A DNA stretch of 64,000 nt from Macrotis lagotis (lineage: Eukaryota > Chordata > Mammalia > Peramelemorphia > Peramelidae), in NCBI RefSeq assembly GCF_037893015.1, contig NC_133658.1:255348397-255412396 (forward strand), given 5' to 3'. The translations under genes and the position numbers were made by a program. Below the pieces are notes generated by a model, which saw nothing but the letters and a program-made list of their open reading frames with translations, did not search any database and was not told the origin of the DNA. Below are positions 1-10,800 of the stretch, one piece after another (the first letter of the stretch is position 1; every line of letters begins with the position of its first letter).

Positions 1-850
1 CTTTTGGTCATAACCCTAATACTTTTGTTCTTTGAAATATAGTATTCTAAGACCTATAGTTCTTCAATGTAGTAGCAGCTAAGTCTTAAGTAATCCTTAT
101 TGCAGATCCATGAGATTTAAATTGTTTTTTCCTTGTTGCTTCTTATATTTTCTCCTTAACCTTGGAGCTTTGAAACTTGGTGATGATATTCCTGTGAATA
201 TGATATTCCTGGGATCTCTTTTAGGTGGTAGATTTATTTTGAAAATTTCTGCCTTGCTTTCTTATTCTAGAATTTCAGGGCAAGTTTCCTTAACAATTTC
301 TTGTAATATTATATTGAGATTCTTTTTTTTCCAATCTTAATTTACAAGTAATCCAACTATTCTTATTTCTTCTTGCTCTGTTCTCTAGATTGGTTGTTTT
401 TATGATAAGAAATTTTGCATTCTCTTCTAGATTGTGTTTTATTATTTCTTGGTGTCTCACAATGTCACTAACTTCCTATTACCTAATTCTAGTTGTCAAG
501 AAATATTTTTTTCCCTTCAATTTTTGCTTCTCTATTTCATGTTGGTTGAGTTTTTTTTTAAATAATTTTCTTGATTTTTTTGATCCATCTTTTTTTCCCT
601 CATTTTTTAAAAGTTCTTTTAAGAGCTCTTTTTGTCTTCTCGACCACCTGACATTTCTCATTGAAAAAGGAGTGGCTTTTTTAGCTTCATTATCTTCTTC
701 TGAATATGAATCCAGATCTTCTCTATCTCCATAGTACCTGTTTATGGTTGGGTTCTTTATCCTTTGCTCATTCATTTTTAAATAGCTTATTAGTGTATTA
801 TACATGTATAATATTAGTGTATTATATATGTAATATAATAATAATTTCAA
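1..850 (-). mobile_element. LINE-1/HAL1 ORF1 region, 3'-truncated by window edge
   Basis: On the minus strand a frame from about 775 to 479 reads NEQRIKNPTINRYYGDREDL and then a lysine/glutamate-rich stretch. This parallels the ORF1 start of the HAL1 at 36.9 kb (KKNLTIDSYFDTMGDQN). Further down, the antisense text (TTTGAAACTTGGTGATGATA, 170-190) parallels the ORF1 region of the other HAL1 copies. The frame is broken by stops, so it is a dead copy. ORF1 in this family encodes a coiled-coil RNA-binding protein used in retrotransposition. Confidence 0.65.
789..836. repeat. 24-bp direct duplication
   Basis: Two adjacent 24-bp copies begin ATTAGTGTATTATA at 789 and 813 and differ at a few positions. 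They lie at the boundary between the ORF1 remnant and the upstream UTR-like sequence. Confidence 0.75.
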
Positions 851-1555
851 TTATTAGTAATAGAGTTCTAGTCCTGAGGTATGGGGAATGATGCCCCAAG
901 CCTCAGGTTCTTCTTCTTGTTATTTCCTAGGGCTCAATCTTGGGCTTTCTTCCATATTTCTAAGCCAAGAGTAGAGCCCCAGAACCACCCCATTCCACCA
1001 GTGATCTTATTCTCCATTAAACCTCCCTCTCTCATGTGGTTGCCAACTACAGCTCTCCTCTCTTCCCTGGAAGTGAAACTAGGGAATAGTCTCTTGCAAG
1101 TACCTATAGCCAGTAGGCCCCCCCCCCATTACTGCACTCATCACTTCTGTGCTAGCTCTTTTTCTCCCTACATCAGCACAGGTTTGCTTGTTATCTCTTA
1201 GCAGCCAATGATCCTTCAATCTTTCCCTTTCTCAGCCTTCAAACATCCCATACTATTGGTGAGATGAAAGTTTCTAAGGTTGAGACTGTCTCCCAAGCCC
1301 AGTCACCCCCAGGGCTTATTGTTTGTCGATTCTTTAGAGTTGACTTAGAAGTGTTTGTACTTCATTCTGTCCAAACCTCTGACCCTAGAGGTCAGGTCTT
1401 TCCAGGGGTCTTGTCATGTTGTATTAGGAGAATAACTGAGTTCTCTAACTTTTATTTATTTACACTTCTCTGCGTTCCCTCTGAGGTGATGTTCTTTTTT
1501 TCTTTTTGTGGAGGATCTTTGAAGAGCCAAGTTTTCTGATCTATTCAGCCAGTTT
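851..1555 (-). mobile_element. Probable 5'UTR of the preceding LINE
   Basis: This stretch is richer in G+C than its surroundings and lies directly upstream (minus sense) of the ORF1 remnant, where the other HAL1 copies have their 5'UTR. It lacks the clear GCCAAGATGG start seen at 25.96 and 7.09 kb, so the outer limit is approximate and it may belong to a different subfamily or be single-copy. It contains a C-run at 1119-1127. Confidence 0.35.
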
Positions 1556-1799
1556 TCTAGAGTCCTCTCCAAAACTTATATTTCATTCCCCTCCTTTGAT
1601 GTAGTTATTCTGCCAGTCATTTTACAAACTATATGCAAGTGGTCTATTTCATGTTTAAAGCAAATTGAATTTTTATTGTGTTGTTTTTTTTGTTGTTGGT
1701 GTTTTTGTGACTATATAAATGGCCAGAAATGTTTCACATCCTCTTTTTTAGGAGTATTTTCTTTCTCCTTTAATTTCTTTGTTTCTTAAGCCTCTAGAG

Positions 1800-2085
1800 T
1801 AAAATTTTGATTGATGGTAAGTTGTTTTTCTGCAACCTGCTCATCATTTCTTACAGCACTATAGTATTTCATCACAGTCATGTGCCATGATTTGTTCATC
1901 TATTCACCAACTGATGCCTATCTCCTCAATTTATAATTCTTTGTAATCATAAAAAGGGTTACTGTATATATATTTGTACTATTAGGTCCTTTTCCCTTTT
2001 ATTTAATCTTTTGGGGATACAGGCCTAGTATAGAAACTTCTACTAGGATAAATTCACAAGAAAGTTAGCAGGTCATAGGACCACT
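1800..2085 (-). mobile_element. LINE-1 3' fragment (ORF2 C-terminus/3'UTR)
   Basis: The plus strand reads ATCATTTCTTACAGCACTATAGTATTTC, then a 'TTCATCTATTCACCAACTGATG' type stretch and a GGATACAGGCCTAGTA-type motif. These occur in the same order in the other antisense L1 3' ends of this window (47.3, 56.3 and 63.1 kb). The sequence 1556-1799 next to it is AT-rich with no recognised element. Confidence 0.6.
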
Positions 2086-2094
2086 GTTGTAGAG

Positions 2095-2265
2095 GAAGAA
2101 AGGACCTAGGATGATAATCTAGTTTGTTCCCCACACTTTCTAGATGAGAAAACAGAGGCCCCAGAGAGTTTACGTGACAGGCTAAGATCACATGGCTAAT
2201 GACAGCTGCAAGACCTGAACCCAGATGCTTTGCCTTTCAATCCAGCACACCTTCCACTGTGGTTT
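2095..2265 (-). mobile_element. MIR-type CORE-SINE
   Basis: The antisense MIR pattern is visible: a 'GATGAGAAAACAGAGGCCC' core, then 'TCACATGGCTAATGACAG', then 'GACCTGAACCCAGATGC'. It is strongly diverged, as expected for this ancient mammalian family. Confidence 0.65.
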
Positions 2266-2423
2266 TGTTTATCCTATTAGAGTTAGATCATTATTGAATA
2301 AAGCAATACAGAAAATGGACAAGGGAATGTCCAGGGTATGGCTTGCTAGTTTGGGAGAACAGTTTAGTGAAGAGATGTACTGTGAGGGTGGATTGACCAG
2401 CATCGGGTCTGGGACAAAGTTGT

Positions 2424-2597
2424 TTGGTTTTTTGTTTTTTGCTTTTTGTTTTTAGATTTTTCAAGGCAATAGGATTAAGTAGCTTGCCCAAGGCCACATG
2501 GCTAGGTAATTATTAAGTGTCTGAGGCCAGATTTGAACTCAGGTAACTCCTGACTCCAAGCCAGTGCTCCATCCACTGCACCACCTAGCCACCCCAA
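2424..2597 (-). mobile_element. tRNA-derived marsupial SINE with 14-bp target duplication
   Basis: The antisense SINE body runs from a T-rich tail to CCACCTAGCCACCCC. It is flanked by perfect direct repeats TGGGACAAAGTTGT at 2410-2423 and 2598-2611, the signature of LINE-mediated insertion. The T-rich tail contains G interruptions (GTTTTTTG...), so the poly-A is partly decayed. Confidence 0.92.
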
Positions 2598-2679
2598 TGG
2601 GACAAAGTTGTAAGGGGAAATGTGTGAAAAACTAAAATAATTAATCTAAAGAGAGGTGTGAAGTTATTATAATAGGGAA

Positions 2680-2830
2680 TATTGAGTCCAGAGCTGGAAG
2701 AGAACTTACATACTTTATCCAACCTCCTCAGTTTATATGGGATGAAACCAAGGCCCAGAGGTTAAGTGACTTATTCAAGATGATACTGGTAGGAAGTAGT
2801 AGAAGTTAGCATTTAAATCACAGCAGTTTC
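2680..2830 (-). mobile_element. MIR-type CORE-SINE
   Basis: It reads 'AGAGCTGGAAGAGAACTTACA', then 'GATGAAACCAAGGCCCAGAGGTTAAGTGAC'. This is the antisense order of the MIR/THER family. It is diverged and ends in single-copy sequence. Confidence 0.6.
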
Positions 2831-3080
2831 CTTTCAAATTTGGTATAAGAATGCCATAATGGAAAGAGCCACATGGCTTTTTCATCTATTCCCTGATTTT
2901 ACCAAGAGCTAGTTTTGCTCTTTAATCTTACAGAAAGCTGATTACTGATGTTTCAGAAGTTTGAAGCAACCACATAAACCTCATTTATCCCATTTTAAGA
3001 TGTTTTTTGAAATGAGGATAGTGGTTGCTTTACTTATAAAGTACTTTATATTAAAGTTAAATCACATTATGTGATGTGTG

Positions 3081-3190
3081 TTAAATCACATATGGTCATT
3101 ATGGAGGTCAAAATCACATTAAATCATATTTGTTCATTATGGGGGTCAAAATCAAATCAAATAACATTTGGCCATTATGGGTGTCAAAAG
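3081..3190. repeat. 38-bp tandem repeat, about three copies
   Basis: Copies start at 3081, 3119 and 3157 and share AAATCAYAT...TTCATTATGG.GGTCAAAA. The first two are both 38 bp and differ at a few sites; the third is shorter and more diverged. A partial related motif precedes them (3057-3080). The surrounding 2836-3304 is otherwise single-copy and AT-rich. Confidence 0.8.
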
Positions 3191-3304
3191 TTTATGGCCA
3201 CATTTAAAGCTATGCCACATTAAAAAGGTTAAATTTGAGTAACTGGTGTTGGTCTTAGTATTATTAAATAAAAAGAAGTGAAAGAAGATAAAATTTTGAA
3301 AAAA

Positions 3305-4585
3305 TAAAGTTTTCTTTATTATTTTCTTTCTTTCTTTCTTTTTTAACCTTTCTATTTTGATGCAAAAAATTTTATTTTCTTTCCAATTATATGCTAAAAC
3401 AAGTTTCATCATTCACTTCCAAAACCTTCTGCCAACTCCCCTCCCCCTCCCCATTGATATAGTTTTAGATATAGGTTATTTGATTATAGGTATTTGATAT
3501 AAGTTAAAAATGTATAGTCATGAAAAGCATTACCACAATAATCATGTTGTAAAAATAATATAACCTCCTTCCCTCTACCCCCCCAAAAGAGAAATCTCAA
3601 GAAAAATAAAGTAAAAGAAAAGTATGCTTCAATCTGTATTCATATACCCTCAGCTCTCTCTTTGGGATGAATAGTATTCTTTATCATAAGTCTTCTTTCA
3701 AAGTTCTCTTGGCTCCCAGTATTGCTGATAAAAGAAGTCATTCACAGATGATTATCCTGCAATGTTGCAAGTACTTTGTATACAGTACATTTCCTATTGC
3801 ATTTACTTTTTTTTTTTACTGAGAGCATCCAGTTCATCATTTCCCATAGTAGAATAGCATTTCAGCTTAATCACATACTACAATTTGTTTAACCCTTTTC
3901 TGACTGATGGACATTTCCCTCAATCTCCAACTCCCTGCCACTGGAAAAGAACTGCTATAAACATCCCTATACATATAGGTTCTTTAATTAATTAATTAAT
4001 TAATTCATTTTGAATTTTACAATTTCCCCCCCTAATCTTACTTCCCTCCCCCATCCCCCCCAGAAGACAACCTGTTAGTCTTTACACTGTTTCCATGGTA
4101 TACATTGATCTAAGTTGAAAGTGATGAGAGAGAAATCATATGCATATATGTTCTTTTCTTCCCATATTTCATCTCCTCTGCAATATAGACTGTGCACTGG
4201 CATCACTAGGCCAAAGGGTAGGCATGGTTTTATAGCCCTTTGAACATAAATCCAAATTGCTCCACAGAATTGTTGAATCATTTTATAACTGCTCCAACAA
4301 TGCATCAAAGTCTTATTTTCCTTATACCCTTTCAAACATTTGTCATTTTCTCTTTTTTGTCCTATTAGCCAATTCAATAGGTATAAGCTAGGACCTCAGA
4401 ATTGTTCCCATCCACTTTCTCCTATCAATAATGAGTTAGGACATTTCTTTTAAAAATGATTTAAATAGATTTCATTGATATCCTCATCTGAAAATCATTC
4501 ATATCTCTTGATTAAATTTATCCATTGGAGAATGGCTTTTATTTTTTTTTAAAATTTGATTCAGTTCTCTATGTTTGAGAAAAGA
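3305..4585 (-). mobile_element. LINE-1 3' end (ORF2 C-terminus and 3'UTR), interrupted
   Basis: A minus-strand frame (4377 to about 4140) reads KCLKGYKENKTLMHCWSS, then IQQFCGAIWIYVQRAIKPCL and LPFGLVMPVHSLY. This corresponds to the C-terminal segment of L1 ORF2p (general pattern KC.RGC...GTLLHCWW...W..V...PY.PAI.LLG). The 3'UTR with C-rich antisense tracts follows toward 3305. Positions 3986-4142 are a separate nested L1 insertion. It is 5'-truncated and dead. Confidence 0.75.
3986..4142 (-). mobile_element. Short 5'-truncated LINE-1 nested in another LINE-1
   Basis: The segment starts with (ATTA)n, continues through a C-rich 3'UTR stretch and 'TAGTCTTTACACTGTTTCCATGG', and ends at AATCATATG. 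The 3'UTR text is nearly the same as at 55,860-56,030. It is flanked by 14-bp near-identical repeats CATATAGGTTCTTT (3972-3985) and CATATATGTTCTTT (4143-4156). The host L1 resumes its ORF2 sequence after the second copy. Confidence 0.75.
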
Positions 4586-7101
4586 AGTTTTTATCAGAGA
4601 AACTTGTTTCAGTATTTTTTCCACAGTTACTATTGCTAACTGTATTTCTCTCCATCCTATTCCCCCCACCCATTTATTCTATTCTGCCTCTCCTTTCACT
4701 CTGTCTCTCCTCCAAAGAGTTTTGCATCTGACTATCCCCTTTTCCAATCTTCCCTCCCTTCTATCTCCTACTCCATGTCCCACCTCCTTTCTCCCATACA
4801 TTCTTTTTTCCTCTATGATAAGGTAGATTTCTATACCCAGCTGAGTGTGTATGTTATTTCCTCTTGGAGCCAATTCTGATAAGGCTCTCTCCTCCTTACC
4901 TTCCACCTCTTCCACTCCACTGAAAAAGCTTTTTCTTTCCCCTTTTATGTGAAATAAGTTACCCCAGTCTACCTCTCCCTTTCCCTCTCTCCCAGTACAT
5001 TCCTCTCTTGCCCATTCACTCCATCTTTTTAATATTTTTCCTTCAACTTCAACTCCCACCTTGTGCCTTGCCCTTCTATAACTGCCCTGATAAATAAGGT
5101 TATATATGTTATTAGTATCATCTTCCCATTAAAATATATGCAGTTCAACATCATTAAGTTCCTTATGATTTTCCTTTCCTGTTTACCTTTTTTATGCTTC
5201 ATTTGAGTCTTATATTTAAAGATCAAATTTTCTATTCAGCTCTGATCAGTTCATCAGAAAAGTTTGAAAATCCCTTATTTCAGTGAATATTGATCTTTGC
5301 CCCTAAAAGAGTGTTTTCAATTTTGCTGGGTAGTTGATTCTTAGTTGTAATCCAAGTTCTCCCAAGTTCTATGAGCCCTTAATGTAGAAACTGCTAAATC
5401 TTGTATTATCCTAACTGCAGCTCCATATATTTGAATTGTTTCTCATTGGCTGCTTGCAATATTTTTTTCCTTTGACCTGAGAGCTCTGAAATTTGACTAT
5501 CATGTTCCTGGCAGTTTTTATTTTGGGATGCCTTTCATGAGGTGATCAATGGATTCTTTCAATTTCTATTTTTCCCTCTGTTTCTAGAATGTCAAGGAGA
5601 TTTCCTTGATAATTTCTTGAAAAATGAAGTCTGGGCTGGGCTCTTTTTATGTTCATGACTTTCAAATAGTTCAATAATTTTTAAATAATCTCTCCTGAAT
5701 CTGTTTTCCAGGTCAGTTGTTTTTATAACATGATATTTCATATTTTCTTCTATTTTTCATTCTTTTGGTTTTGTTTTATTGTTTCTTGATTCTCACAAAG
5801 TCATTGGCTTCCCTTTACTTCATTCTATATTTTAAGGAATTATTTTCTTCAATGAGATTTTGTAGCTCCTTTTCCATTTGGCCCATTCTACTTTTAAGGC
5901 ATTCTTCTCCTCATTGGCTTTTTGGACCTCCTTTTCCATTTAACCAGTCTGATTTTTAAGATGTCATTTTCTTCAGTATTTTTTGTATGTCCTTCACTAA
6001 GCTTCTGATGCAGTTTTCATGATTTTTCCACATCACACTCATTTATTTCCCAATTCTTCCTCTACTTGATTTTCAAAATCTTTTTTGAGGTCTTCTATGA
6101 CCTGAGACTAATTCATATTTTTCTAGGAGGCTTTGATGTAGTTTTTGACTTTGTTATATTCTTCTAAGTGTGTATTTTTATCTCCCATATGGCAAAAATA
6201 ACTATCTATAGTTGGATATTTTTTCCTTCTGGTGTTTGTTCATTTCCTCAGCCTATGACTTGATTTTCACTTTTTATTTATATGCTTCCAGATGGAGGAT
6301 GCACTGTCCCAAGCTTTTGAGGGTTTTTGCAGCTGCTTTTAGAGCTTGGTACCCACAAGTTTTCAATTCTTCCAAGGTCTCATGAGAGGTTATGACTGCT
6401 CTCCTAGTCTGTGCTGTGGTCTTTGGTTGATCACTCGCATTCCTTTCTGTCCTGAAATTATGAGGTGGGTCCCTATTCCACTGGAGCAGTAAACTCTGGG
6501 GTGTTTTTGATCCTCTCCCTGGAACGGGAGCCCAGATCTGAGTATGGACAAAGCAACTCATTCATGCCTCAGGGATGGTAAAGAGATCCCTGTAATCTTC
6601 TTCCAACCCTCTTACTGTCTGTGAGCCAAGAAGTCCAAAGCAGCTGACATTGCTGATTCAGTGCTTCCTGAGGCCTGCTAATGATCTGCTAGGGTTGGAT
6701 CTGTGCTGCTGAGGTCTTCCCTGGACTGTGCTCTAGTCTTACCCAGGTGCAACAGTTTTCCCGTTGACCTTCTAAGTTGTCCTTGGCAATTCCTGGACTA
6801 AGAGGTCTGGAAACTGTCATCACTGCCATTGACCCAGAAACCTGGCTTCCTACTCTGGATGGTGGGACCCATCTGTGCTGGGTCTGTGCTGCATAGCAGG
6901 ATCTTTCTAACTCTGGTTCAACAGACCCTTCCTCTTGATCTTCTAAGTTGTCTTGGGCAGGAAAATTGTTTCACTCAATCTTTTTGTGGGTTCTGTCACT
7001 CTAGAATTTGGTTAGAGTCATTATTTAAAGGTTTTGAGTGTTTGGGAGAGAGCTTAGGTGAGTATCTGTCTTTATTCTGCCATCTTGGCTCTGCCTCTCA
7101 T
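4586..7101 (-). mobile_element. Near full-length HAL1 (half-LINE-1)
   Basis: In minus sense the order is: a GC-richer 5'UTR ending at 'GCCATCTTGGCTCTGCC' (7071-7097; complement is the L1-like GGCAGAGCCAAGATGGC start), an ORF1 region with 'CCTGAATCTGTTTTCCAGGTCAG' (antisense of the LENRF..DNLKII segment), then a polypurine 3' region (pyrimidine-rich on plus, 4620-5060). No ORF2 endonuclease or RT sequence lies between ORF1 and the 3' region. The length of about 2.5 kb fits HAL1. Many stops, so it is inactive. Confidence 0.8.
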
Positions 7102-7115
7102 TGATGTTTATTTTT

Positions 7116-7269
7116 TTAAAATTTTTACTTATTTATTTAAGACAATGGGGTTAAGTGACTTGCCCAGGGTCACACAGCTAGTCATTAAGTATCTGAGGCT
7201 GGTTTTGAACTCAGCTCTTCCTGACTCCAGGGTCAGTGCTCTATCCACTGTGCCACCTAGCTGCACCCT
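7116..7269 (-). mobile_element. tRNA-derived marsupial SINE
   Basis: The antisense body reads GACAATGGGGTTAAGTGACT, then GTCACACAGCTAGTCATTAAG, then CACTGTGCCACCTAGCTGC. Flanks TGATGTTTATTTTTT (7102) and TGATCTTTATTTTTT (7270) are a probable target duplication with one mismatch. It lies just outside the 5' end of the HAL1. Confidence 0.85.
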
Positions 7270-7289
7270 TGATCTTTATTTTTTAAGGA

Positions 7290-9185
7290 AATGACAATTT
7301 TTTTCTTCTAAGTTTTCTTCCAATACTTGGGCCTCTTACTATGATCTTCTACTCTGGGAGAAGAAGCTTCTAATAATCCCTGCAAGGTTATTACTTGGGA
7401 GTACAGGAAGCTAAGTAAGAATCAATAAGTAGCCTTCCTTCTTGATTTGTGTAAATGAAAAGCAGTGCTTATCAGCATATTCTTTATCATGAACAATTTT
7501 TCTAAGCAGGTATTTTATATTTTGAAGAGCACATGCTATTGAGTATATTTGGGCCTCTGTGTCTGTGCACATGTGTCTGCCTGACTGTGTTAAGAGTTTT
7601 CCTAATTATCATTTTATTTGGTATATTCGCTTACCCCAGCTCTATTTACTTTACCTCGAGTGACTCATCATTTTCCTCCAATTAAATTTTTGAGTTATAA
7701 TGCAAAGCAACTTTATTTACTTTGACAGGATACTACAGGAGAAATAGAAAAGACTAAATCTATATTGGCAGCTACTCCTCCGCTGTTCTGAGGAATACAG
7801 CTTAACTAGAAAGAAAACCAGTCAGAAGGGATTCTAGACACTCCAGGATCTTTTACCACCCCTAAATCCTAAGACATTTACAATGATCCCTAGCAAGTAC
7901 AGTCAGTTGATTTTAGTGGTGGATAATAGCAATACTGCTATTGATACTTATGCTATGGAAATCACCAACTCATCAAGTAAACTGGATCTGATAAAGTCAG
8001 AATGGAGTGGAAGAAAACCAAACTGAAACACTTGTGAAGGAGAAAAGGTTTGATTAACTTCATGGTTTTTTTTTTCTCAGTCTCCCATATTCTTTGATAT
8101 TTTATAGGTTTGGAAAAGGTTAGAATTGAATAGAAGAATAGGGGAAGAATATTCCACTGAAGTCTTGTTCTTGTATGATGGCATTATAGAGGCATTCACA
8201 TGAGTTTTGGATAGACATTTAAAATTTTGGGTGGCTAGCCAGAGCCAGCCTCAGGAACAGCAGTTATTTGCCTTTTTCTACCAGCAACATTTATACTTTT
8301 TAAAATTTGAATTTGAATCTTGGTGAGACTACTATAGAAACTGATGAATGAAAATACTGGGTATTTTTTTGAAAAGTAAAATTATAACAAAGCAGTTTTA
8401 CAGTAATATTTTAAAAGGTTAGAGCCTGTTAGGCTTCTTGATGTCAAAATCAGGATGAGAAAGTGCTATGGAAGAAAACTTTCCAAATGTGTCTTTTGGT
8501 ATTTAAAATGCATGAGCTAGGAAAAAACCACCCATTTTGAGATGAAGAGGCCATACAATACAAATGGAAACATTCTTTGGTTGACACAAGTACTTCCCCT
8601 CCTGCCTCATTCTCCTCACTCTGCTCACTCTCGGTTTACATTTTATTGTGCTGGGTATGTTTAAAATGTGATTTGTAGAGTAGCATGGGGAAGCCTCCAT
8701 TATAAACCATAGACTTACAGAATCTTAAGAATTGAAAGAGCCCTTTGATGTTATCTAGCTAAACTCTAGTTGAAGCATGAATTCTTTATCCAGGATATTG
8801 CTAGGATCCCCTATTTCTGGTCTGGTCTGCTAGAGGGAAAGGAGAAATGCTCAGAAAGTGTCATTAAACTCAATACCAATCACATGACACAATTTCATCA
8901 CCATCCAATCCCTTTTTTGTGTGACATACTTTAAGAACTCCAGTAGGTAGCAAAAAAAAAAAAAAACGTACCAAGGGAAGTAAGTATACACTGTTAGGAA
9001 ATAAGCTTACAGGGAATACCCCTTCTTTCCCCCAATAACTAAAAACTGTGCTCCATTGACAAAAGAGGCAGCTCTATAGTGGAAGTCAGTTTAGAATCAT
9101 TACTCCTCAATCTTAGGCTTTTGTTGAATTATAGTTTGGCTATAAGCAATTCATTCGTGACTTAGGGAAATTTATACCCTAAGAA
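7290..9185. other. Mostly single-copy sequence
   Basis: No gene and no clear young repeat is visible in this 1.9-kb stretch. It holds an A-run at 8951-8966 and a short MIR-like piece at 8705-8780 (CTTACAGAATCTTAAGAATTGAAAG). Open frames here are short and lack recognisable motifs. Confidence 0.5.
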
Positions 9186-9189
9186 AGTT

Positions 9190-9475
9190 GAGATTGGTGA
9201 ACTGGGTAGATGAGAACAATTTGTTCCAACAGTCATGAAAGTAGGTGCTATGGGGTAGTTAGAACTTGGTCAGACATTGAAGATGCCAAGGTCATTCTGA
9301 GCCATCACCAATCATCTTGACTTTTGTTTTGCTCCTGGATTTTGATGACTGGGTGAGAGATTGAGGCTGACACCTTTGTGCAATTCTGCCTCCCTTAAAT
9401 CCAGTTCATTCAAAAGTAAAGACATCACTCTATGATATCTTGGGTCTTCTTTGAAAATGAAGGATGAACAACAAG
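9190..9475 (+). mobile_element. SINE with RTE-type 3' tail
   Basis: Key strings are AACTTGGTCAGACATTGAAGATGCC (9267 on), CATCACCAATCATCTTGACTTTTG, and the tail TCTTCTTTGAAAATGAAGGATGAACAACAAG. The same order recurs at 22,560-22,890. The tail matches the 3' end of the RTE-like LINE at 27.6 kb. Confidence 0.7.
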
Positions 9476-9589
9476 AAACCTCAGAGTAAGTAAGATAGGG
9501 ACAAATTTCATTACCAAAGTTATTGGTACTAAGATTATTAGTTGCTGCCTTCTGTTCAGCAAATCAATTATCCTGTCTTCCTGGTTGTG

Positions 9590-9930
9590 GTGATACCATG
9601 ATAGCAATTGGCATGTGCATGAACACTTCTATAGATGGAGAGCTCACTACTCTGTCATAGTATACTCAGTAGAAATATTTTCTCATCTGATGTTAATCTT
9701 GAGTTAATATTCTTTGGGAACAGTTATTTAACCAAATCAGAATAAACTCAGATATCCTGTCTTCCAGGCTACTCCTCTCCATCTTGTCTATAATTGTAAG
9801 GCACTTTGTCACATGCACTGCTGAAATCCAAGCACTATATTGACAATATTGCCATGGCCTATCAATCTAAGAATATTATTCAAAAATGCTTCTCATAAAA
9901 AAGTATATTTTTGACAGTTAATTATTACTC
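9590..9930 (-). mobile_element. CR1/L3-type LINE 3' fragment
   Basis: It reads 'CATCTTGTCTATAATTGTAAGGCACTTTGTCACATGCACTGCTGAAATCCAAGCACTATATTGA', which in pieces parallels the antisense 3' region of CR1/L3 elements as I know them (…TTTGTCAAATGC.TTGCTGAAATCCA). It is strongly diverged. Confidence 0.5.
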
Positions 9931-10039
9931 TACATCTTTATAGCCTATTTCTAATTTTCAAAGGAAAATTGCATTTTTCTTGGTCATCTCATCTTGCATG
10001 ACTTATGAGTATGAACAAAAACATCATGTTGAGAAAGTT

Positions 10040-10160
10040 GAAGCTTATCAATCAAAAAAAGCAGCTATTCAGTACCTATTATATGTTGCAAAGATAATTG
10101 AAATAGAACTTGCTCTTAAGGAGCTTACGTTCTAGATCTAGTTGGCATGTCTTGATGTCT
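10040..10160 (+). mobile_element. Fragment of an ancient interspersed repeat
   Basis: It contains 'TCAGTACCTATTATATGTTGC' and 'CTTGCTCTTAAGGAGCTTACG'. The same pair of motifs (cf. GTGCCTACTATTTGCCAGGC and TCCTTGCCCTCATGGAG at 63.5 kb) marks an old mammalian repeat family whose name I am not certain of. Confidence 0.4.
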
Positions 10161-10200
10161 CATAACTTCAGTGCAAAGATGGCTACAGGGAAGGATCATC

Positions 10201-10206
<6 letters not shown>

Positions 10207-10254
<48 letters not shown>
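10207..10254. repeat. (TA)n microsatellite
   Basis: About 24 uninterrupted TA units. A short open frame across it is an artefact of the repeat. Confidence 0.97.
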
Positions 10255-10259
<5 letters not shown>

Positions 10260-10800
10260 AGTATTGACTGCTTAGAATGTAAATTCAAAAGAATCTGGTT
10301 TCAGATGCATATTAGTTGTGCAATAAAGAAGAAAACCTCTAAAACTTTTCTTTCTTGATAAGCACAGCGAGCTTCTTTCTGAATAAGCAAAATGCTAACT
10401 TCTCAGAAATTGTTTTCAAATAGCACAGAAATTGGGGAGAAAGGAAGTTTGAGTACTATTTGTCCAAAAGAGTCAAGTTAATTATCTCAGCCTAATTAGA
10501 AAGGAAGATGGATAGTATGTACTTGGCAACAGTAAGATCCAGAATGAATTTTCTGAGTCAAATGGAGCTTGCTTTTGTTATGTTCCGGTGTGTATATCTG
10601 TTTGCAGTCTTATCCTTGGATAAGATATCTTAATACTCCCAATGATGGTTATGAAATCAGGCTTTACTTCTTATCACTCCTCCCCCCATATCTGAGCAGT
10701 GGACAAAGTACCTTGTTCAGTGACTTTAGAGACAAATTTAGATAATATCAGTGTAAGTTAAGTCATCGTCATGATTCTGGATAAATTCAAATGAACTCTG
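10255..10800. other. Single-copy sequence flanking the PEX10 retrocopy
   Basis: AT-rich, with no recognised repeat and no gene. It ends where base composition rises sharply at about 10,800, the 3' side of the PEX10 copy. I see no long poly-T here that would mark the retrocopy's poly-A tail. Confidence 0.5.

Noticed and set aside
2424..2597. tRNA-like heads of the SINEs as functional tRNA genes
   Set aside because: They carry only tRNA-derived promoter-like heads fused to SINE bodies; no cloverleaf with an anticodon arm is evident.
10110..10358. 82-codon frame across (TA)n
   Set aside because: The central YIYIYI run is a microsatellite translation.
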